From Adineta vaga (lineage: Eukaryota; Rotifera), in NCBI GenBank assembly GCA_021613535.1, contig CP075494.1, forward strand, positions 15,314,001 to 15,378,000: a DNA stretch of 64,000 nucleotides. Reading direction: 5' to 3'. Below are positions 58,628 to 64,000 of the stretch, piece by piece; within the stretch, counting starts at the first letter, position 1; every line of letters begins with the position of its first letter. The translations under genes were made by a program, and so were the position numbers. The notes under the pieces are model-generated. The model did no database searches and was not told the origin of the DNA. It saw only the letters and a program-made list of their open reading frames with translations.

Positions 58628-59746
58628 ATGATTGTGAATATTCTCTTTTCGTACACAATACATTTTTCGATGATTACAATGCTTTGCTTTATAATTCTAT
58701 TGTTTCTATTACCGATATCGTGGACGTATATTCCACCGAAAATCACTGTTCGTAGATTATCAGATCAACCAATCATCTCTTTTTGGTCGAATCAATCTCA
58801 ATTTCGTTTTAATTATAATAGTGCATTTCTTCCTTTACCTGATGGTAGTATTGCACTTGTTGTTCGTGTTCAAGATTTATTACCAAATGCAACATCAAAT
58901 TATGATGTCGGTCCATCGAAATTAGCTATTGTCAAACAAGTAGATAAAAGTCTAACTGATTATGAATATGTTCATAATGCACAAATAATTATTGATTCTG
59001 AAGATCGTCCTTATCAAATAGCAGGTGTAGAAGATCCTCGAATAACAATTATAAATGGAAGTTATTATCTCTTTTATACAGCAGTCTATTGGACTTCTTC
59101 GCATGAATGGAGTGCTCATGCTGCATTAGCAATTTGTGATTCGGGTAAAGACCCAACGAAGAAAGGAAATTGGATTTTACATCCGCCTTTATTTCCGGAA
59201 TTATCCTGGAGTAAAGCTGCAACATTGCTCGTTCATAATGCTACACATCAATATGTTTTCTTCAATGAATCGAATATTGAATTAGCATTAGCAGTGAATA
59301 ATGATCTTTGTCATTATCGATATCGGAATGAGACATTCATTCACATACGTTCGGATTATTTCGATAGTGAATTAGTTGAACCGGGTCCTGAGCCACAACG
59401 TTTAAGTGATGGAAATTATCTTTTTCTATATAATTCAGCAAGACGTTTACCGTTACCAAATAATCATTTAAAACCAAATTGGGATCGAGAATATAATCTT
59501 GGTTGGGTTATTATGGATGGAAAAGATCCGACAAACATTTTAGCACGAAGTGATCAACCAATATTAGTACCGGAATTAGATTGGGAACGATGTGATTTAG
59601 AATCAGGTGAATGGGCTAAGCGAGGTCTTACACCACGAGTTATCTTTGCTGAAGGATGGAAACAAACATCAACAGATCGATTTTTATTATGGTATCAAGG
59701 TTGTGATGCAGTTACTGGACTAGCAGAAGTTATTATCGAATTTTAA
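58628..59746 (+). CDS. GH130-family glycoside phosphorylase/hydrolase-like protein, intronless
   Basis: Five-bladed beta-propeller glycosidase of the GH130 type (mannosyl-glycan phosphorylases and hydrolases, mostly bacterial and archaeal). A single 372-residue frame with no introns. N-terminal hydrophobic segment (ITMLCFIILLFLLPISWTYI) predicts a signal anchor or signal peptide; start at 58628 or the in-frame ATG at 58670. Family motifs: IAGVEDPRITIINGSYYLFY (VEDPR at residues ~134-138, the hallmark), ELSWSKAATLLV, ELVEPGPEPQRLSDGNYLFL, GLTPRVIFAEGW and LLWYQGCDAVTGLAEVIIEF at the C-terminus. Absence of introns amid intron-dense neighbours plus bacterial-type homology favours horizontal acquisition. 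A broken copy lies 2.6 kb upstream. Exact substrate cannot be read from sequence. Confidence 0.85.
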   Translation: MIVNILFSYTIHFSMITMLCFIILLFLLPISWTYIPPKITVRRLSDQPIISFWSNQSQFRFNYNSAFLPLPDGSIALVVRVQDLLPNATSNYDVGPSKLAIVKQVDKSLTDYEYVHNAQIIIDSEDRPYQIAGVEDPRITIINGSYYLFYTAVYWTSSHEWSAHAALAICDSGKDPTKKGNWILHPPLFPELSWSKAATLLVHNATHQYVFFNESNIELALAVNNDLCHYRYRNETFIHIRSDYFDSELVEPGPEPQRLSDGNYLFLYNSARRLPLPNNHLKPNWDREYNLGWVIMDGKDPTNILARSDQPILVPELDWERCDLESGEWAKRGLTPRVIFAEGWKQTSTDRFLLWYQGCDAVTGLAEVIIEF

Positions 59747-60849
59747 TGAAGCAAAGTATCCAGAAAGTATCATGAACATCTTTTTGTACTTGAATGATTA
59801 ATTCTAAATGAGATTCTCAATATAATCATAGAAGTCTATCTTACTAAAGAGATACTCTTCTCATCATATAGAATGAAACATCGTTAAAAGATCATTTGAT
59901 GTCGACGGTTATGAAAACAAAGACGATGTTTTTATTAATCTATTGAAATCTCTATTACAATAGATATTGCTATATATTGAGAACAACAATCTTATGAACT
60001 ATACTCGTTAGTTATATAAAAATAATTAGTTTTCCTTGTACAAATGAAATTACATCGTCTGTCTGAATTATTTTGATTTTCATCATGTTTTAGGTCTGAT
60101 TATTTATTTTTGTGTTTCTGTCACTCTATCAGTTTATCTTGACATTTTTATAAACTGTTAGTGACAAGAACTTTTAAATTTATATAAAACACATGCTATC
60201 ACAAGGCAAAATATAAAAGGTAATGAATGAAAGCTGCAGATGAGAAGAAAGATACTGTTCTTACAAAATGAGATTACTGATTCATTTGTCTCTGGACTTG
60301 TCGATCATATAAAAACGAAGATTATTTTCATAATCAATTATCTTCAATCGAAACAAGACTAAAATACATGTTTGTATTATAATTTCGAGATTATTCTCTG
60401 TAAATTTAACTACTTAATCTGAATTAGATGAAGGTTGACCTTTTACATCATTGCTGAGTACAGAATAACTTGTTTTAATGATACAGGTTAAGAATAGAAT
60501 GCAGTAAAAGTTTTTTCGCTCAATTTCTTTTCTTCCAATGCTCACGTTGAACATTAAAATAAAGATATTACGGATTCCTACATTATAATCTATACATACT
60601 TGTAAGATTCAATAAATGAATCGATAATGATTGGAAGAATATATTCTAATTCATACATACAGTCTTTTCATAATATAATTGCTCTGCTTACTGATAAACA
60701 AAGACATGTCGCCTATTGACGTATATAACTATTTTGAAAGGTCAATAAAACATTCTTTTTCCTTTCACTTCTATTTGTACTACGAAAGTTATAAATATCG
60801 AAGTTATTTGTTTCATTCTTGTCCTTACTGTTATTCAAATACATTCTCG
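59747..60849. other. Intergenic
   Basis: About 1.1 kb between the GH130 gene and the first nuclear receptor; no gene seen. The open frame continuing upstream of 60850 is not needed, since the paralog's start aligns with 60850. Confidence 0.4.
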
Positions 60850-62112
60850 ATGATATCATCTGATATTCCTCGACGGCAAATTGCAGCAATTACCTGCGAG
60901 TGTAAAGTTTGCGGAGGAACTGCTCGATATTCATATTACGGCGCCATTGTTTGTCATTCATGTCGAATATTTTTTCGACGAACTGCAACTTATAATAAAG
61001 TTAGTTGAACATTTTCCTCAAACTTCATCTATTGATCTATTTAGACAAAGAAAACATGTGAGAATGAGAATAAATGTGAAATTAATCTCAATAATCGGCA
61101 TATTTGTTCACCATGTCGATTGACAAAATGCTTTGCAATTGGAATGAACCGTGAAATGATACGATCTTCTTTGTCACAAAATCGAAAGGGAAAATCAATT
61201 AATCATATAAACATAACATCTCCTATAAGCTCATCAAAGAAACAACCTTATGAACAGGTACAATCACTTATTCAATAGAATCATCTTACGACAATTACTA
61301 TTAATGAGAACTTATTCAGCATATTCTTTTTATGTTTCAAAAATTTACTAAATATCTTGTAATTTTAGATTCCAACGTTAAATCTTCTTCAATCCGATCA
61401 ATCAATCTTATCGATCGAGCAATGGAATCTTCTTTCTAATTTAATTCATTCCTTTGATCAATATAGTGGATATTCATATGTACTTAACTTTATTCAAGAA
61501 CAAAATACATTACCTCTCAAACTACGATACAGATATTCAGCAGTTAGTGAGTTTTTCACATCCATGATGAATCAAATTCAATGTGTTTTTGAAAAGAATC
61601 GTGATTTTCTATCTTTATCAACGAACGATCGAACGATATTACTTCGAATTACAGCTGAATATACATCAAGTATAGGTGGAATCTTTCTATTATATCAAAG
61701 TCATTTATTCGATTATTCATTGTTCTATCAATCAACGCAGACTATCTTCTCATCAAATTCAACAGCTACTATAAAACGTGTGATTGATCATCTTGATTCT
61801 GACGATACATTTATCAAATTAGTTCTTGCGCTTCTAGCTTTTTCAACAACGAATTATACAATTTATTCAGGATCTATGTCTCACCTGATCGACAGCAATG
61901 CAATTCTTCCAACTCAAAATTTGTACACGGAAATAACTTGGCGATATCTTTTACATAAATACAATCAAAATGAAGCTGTTGTACGATTTATGAATGTTAT
62001 AAGATGTATGTTATTGGTGAATAGGGTAATTGTTGAAGCACATGACTCCCAACAATTTATGGAGATCGTTGATGGTATTATCGAGCAAAGTGAACGAAAA
62101 CTTTATGTTTAG
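60850..62112 (+). CDS. Divergent nuclear receptor, copy 1
   Basis: Ligand- or constitutively-regulated transcription factor of the nuclear receptor superfamily. Three exons (60850-60999, 61045-61257, 61369-62112) total 1107 nt, 368 residues. The DNA-binding domain starts CKVCGGTARYSYYGAIVCHS, with P-box region CHSCRIFFRR, and ends the second zinc finger CEINLNNRHICSPCRLTKCF followed by AIGMNREMIR. First intron is only 45 bp. The hinge is Ser/Lys-rich. Exon 3 encodes a divergent ligand-binding domain (IPTLNLLQSDQSILSIEQWN ... YRYSAVSEFFTSMMNQIQCV ... LSLSTNDRTILLRITAEYTS). I cannot place it in a named NR subfamily; such lineage-specific expansions are known in several invertebrates. Confidence 0.88.
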
Positions 62113-62984
62113 TTAGAAAAATAAAAGAGCAGATGTTCTTTATTCTATTTTGAATACGTTGTTTTAACGTAGATTTTGTTCTTTATTAGAGAATGAGTTT
62201 ATTGAAGTTGACTATATTGATCGATGTTCATCACAAATTCATACTTGTAAACACTTGTCAGTTTTTAGGAAAGCGTATTCAATACTGAAGTCTTCTTTGA
62301 AAAGATCAGTATAGCGCAGACAGATGTAAAGTCAATTCTCTAGTTTTCATTATATCAAAGAAAATGTACCTTCGTTTTATATCGACATTCATCTATCTTT
62401 CTTATCAAGTAATAAATGACATATACAAATCGACATGAAATCATCTTTTTTTCGTTCATTCTTGTCTATTTAGGAGACATTATTTGGAATGATTCATCTT
62501 CAAACCGATAAGACTTTGTCATACTATAGAATAAGTCGAATTTCGATATAATTTCACATCGATTAATCAGTAAAAATACAAACTAATAACTGATGTGATA
62601 CAATACTTCGAAAAAACACTCTGTTAAATAAACTTTCCCAATATGACCCACTTGAATTTTCTAAACTAAATATTTACTTATCCAATATAAAATATTCTTC
62701 TTACAAGCAAAGGATTTTCTCTGATCATCGTAAGATAAAAAATTCAATAATTTAACCTATTCCTTCGTATCATTGAGCAATATAATCTTTTCTCTCGGTA
62801 GATAACTTTTCTGCTACAATAAAGGTCAAAAACATTTTCTTTTCCTATCCTGCATGTTCTTTCTTATTTATTTGTGCACTCAAACTAGAAGTATGTGCGT
62901 CGTTTGCTTGAAGTGTTTTTCCTTCATAAATGGCGATTCTTTCCATTTTCTTAAATCCAAAATTTAGATTTGAATCTTTAATCA
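62113..62984. other. Intergenic between nuclear receptor paralogs
   Basis: About 870 bp; no gene seen, presumed promoter of copy 2. Confidence 0.4.
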
Positions 62985-64000
62985 ATGTCATCGAATATTA
63001 TTCAACGGCAGAGAAGAACGTATCCATCTCAGTGTAGAATCTGTGGAGCATCTGCTCAATATTCATATTACGGCGCCATTGTTTGTCATTCATGTAAAGT
63101 ATTCTTTCGACGAAATATTCTTAATATCATAGTTAAGTTCGAACGAATAATCTTGGAATATTTTTGATTATTTATATTTATTTAGACAAAAAAGACATGT
63201 GATTTTGGAAATATATGTGAAATTAATCTGAATAATCGACATATTTGTTCACCATGTCGATTGGCTAAATGTTTAGCGATAGGAATGAAAAAAGAACTTA
63301 TTCGTGGTCCACAGTTATCATGTCATGAAAAACGTCAGAAGAAATATTCAACTAGTGATACAACTGTGGCAGCTCTTGTTACATTCACAAATAAATATCG
63401 ACAGAAACAGGTACGGATATTTGTTAATTAAATTCAATGGTTCCTATTTTAATATCTTGTGATTTTAGATTCCAACGTTAAATCTTCTTCAATCCGATCA
63501 ATCAATCTTATCCATCGAGCAATGGAATCTGCTTTCTAATTTAATTCATTCCTTTGATCAATATAGTGGATATTCATATGTACTTAGCTTTATTCAAGAA
63601 CAAAATACTTTACCTCTCAAACTAAGATACAGATATTCAGCAGTTAGCGAGTTTTTCACATCCATGATGAATCAAATTCAATGTGTTTTTGAAAAGAATC
63701 GTGATTTTTTATCTTTATCGACGAACGATCGAACGATACTACTTCGAATAACAGCTGAATATACATCAAGTATAGGTGGAATCTTTCTATTGTATCAAAG
63801 TCATTTATTCGATTATTCATTGTTCTATCAATCAACTCAGACTATCTTCTCATCAAATTCAACAGCTACAATAAAACGTGTCATTGGTCATCTTGATTCT
63901 GACGATACATTTATCAAACTAGTTCTTGCGATTCTAGCTTTTTCAACAACGAATTATACAATTTATTCAGGATCTATGTCTCACCTGATCGATAGTAATG
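62985..64000 (+). CDS. Divergent nuclear receptor, copy 2 (cut by window end)
   Basis: Paralog of copy 1. Exon 1 (62985-63131) encodes MSSNIIQRQRRTYPSQCRIC, then GASAQYSYYGAIVCHSCKVF, FRR. Exon 2 (63186-63410): TKKTCDFGNICEINLNNRHI, CSPCRLAKCLAIGMKKELIR and a hinge unlike that of copy 1. Exon 3 starts at 63469 and runs off the window; by comparison with copy 1 about 210 nt are missing. Its visible ligand-binding sequence is nearly identical to copy 1 (a few changes such as VLSFIQ for VLNFIQ, VIGHLD for VIDHLD), whereas exons 1-2 differ substantially. Confidence 0.88.

Overview
The window is eukaryotic. It is AT-rich nuclear DNA with compact multi-exon genes, introns mostly 45-65 bp with GT...AG ends, and short intergenic gaps. 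The gene set is metazoan (POLR3G, UBE2J2, NEK6/7, SFMBT, ANKFN1, SF3A3, LRRFIP, nuclear receptors). Two bacterial-type genes (YihY/BrkB membrane protein, GH130 glycosidase), expanded nuclear receptors and abundant small TE relics point to a rotifer, most likely bdelloid. That placement is inference, not proof.

Layout. 0.85-6.2 kb: POLR3G (-), a RING/TRAF-type E3-like gene carrying an in-frame TGA (+), UBE2J2 (+) and NEK6/7 (+). 6.2-12.6 kb: gene-poor repeat territory with a degenerate ~75-bp tandem repeat, a 270-bp foldback, a 371-bp MULE-like foldback element with perfect 9-bp target duplications, and GGTTCTG-type repeat debris. 12.6-14.8 kb: a minus-strand F-box/LRR gene in which nine LRRs sit on nine nearly identical 84-bp exons separated by nearly identical 57-bp introns (141-bp tandem period). 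15-21 kb: mostly unassigned, with one decaying minus-strand gene. 21-33 kb: a tandem cluster of MAM-like, Thr-rich-stalk, single-pass surface proteins (A, C and D largely readable; B, F and E relics), plus a fragmentary minus-strand gene. 33-38.5 kb: SFMBT and a YihY/BrkB-family protein. 39-45.5 kb: ANKFN1 (-). 47.5-55.6 kb: an acidic protein (-), SF3A3 (+), a myristoylated coiled-coil protein (-), a BTB-BACK protein (+) and LRRFIP (-). 56-59.7 kb: a doubly deleted GH130 copy, a hAT relic, a degenerate ORF and the intact intronless GH130 gene. 60.8-64 kb: two nuclear receptor paralogs with almost identical ligand-binding exons, the second cut by the window end.

The housekeeping genes cover transcription, splicing, ERAD ubiquitination and mitotic kinase functions and do not form a pathway. 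The accessory parts are more interesting: the LRR exon array, the MAM-like surface-protein cluster with its segmental duplication and reciprocal decay, and the two putative horizontally acquired genes. Exon coordinates were derived by hand from reading frame and splice signals; where I could not close a splice I say so.
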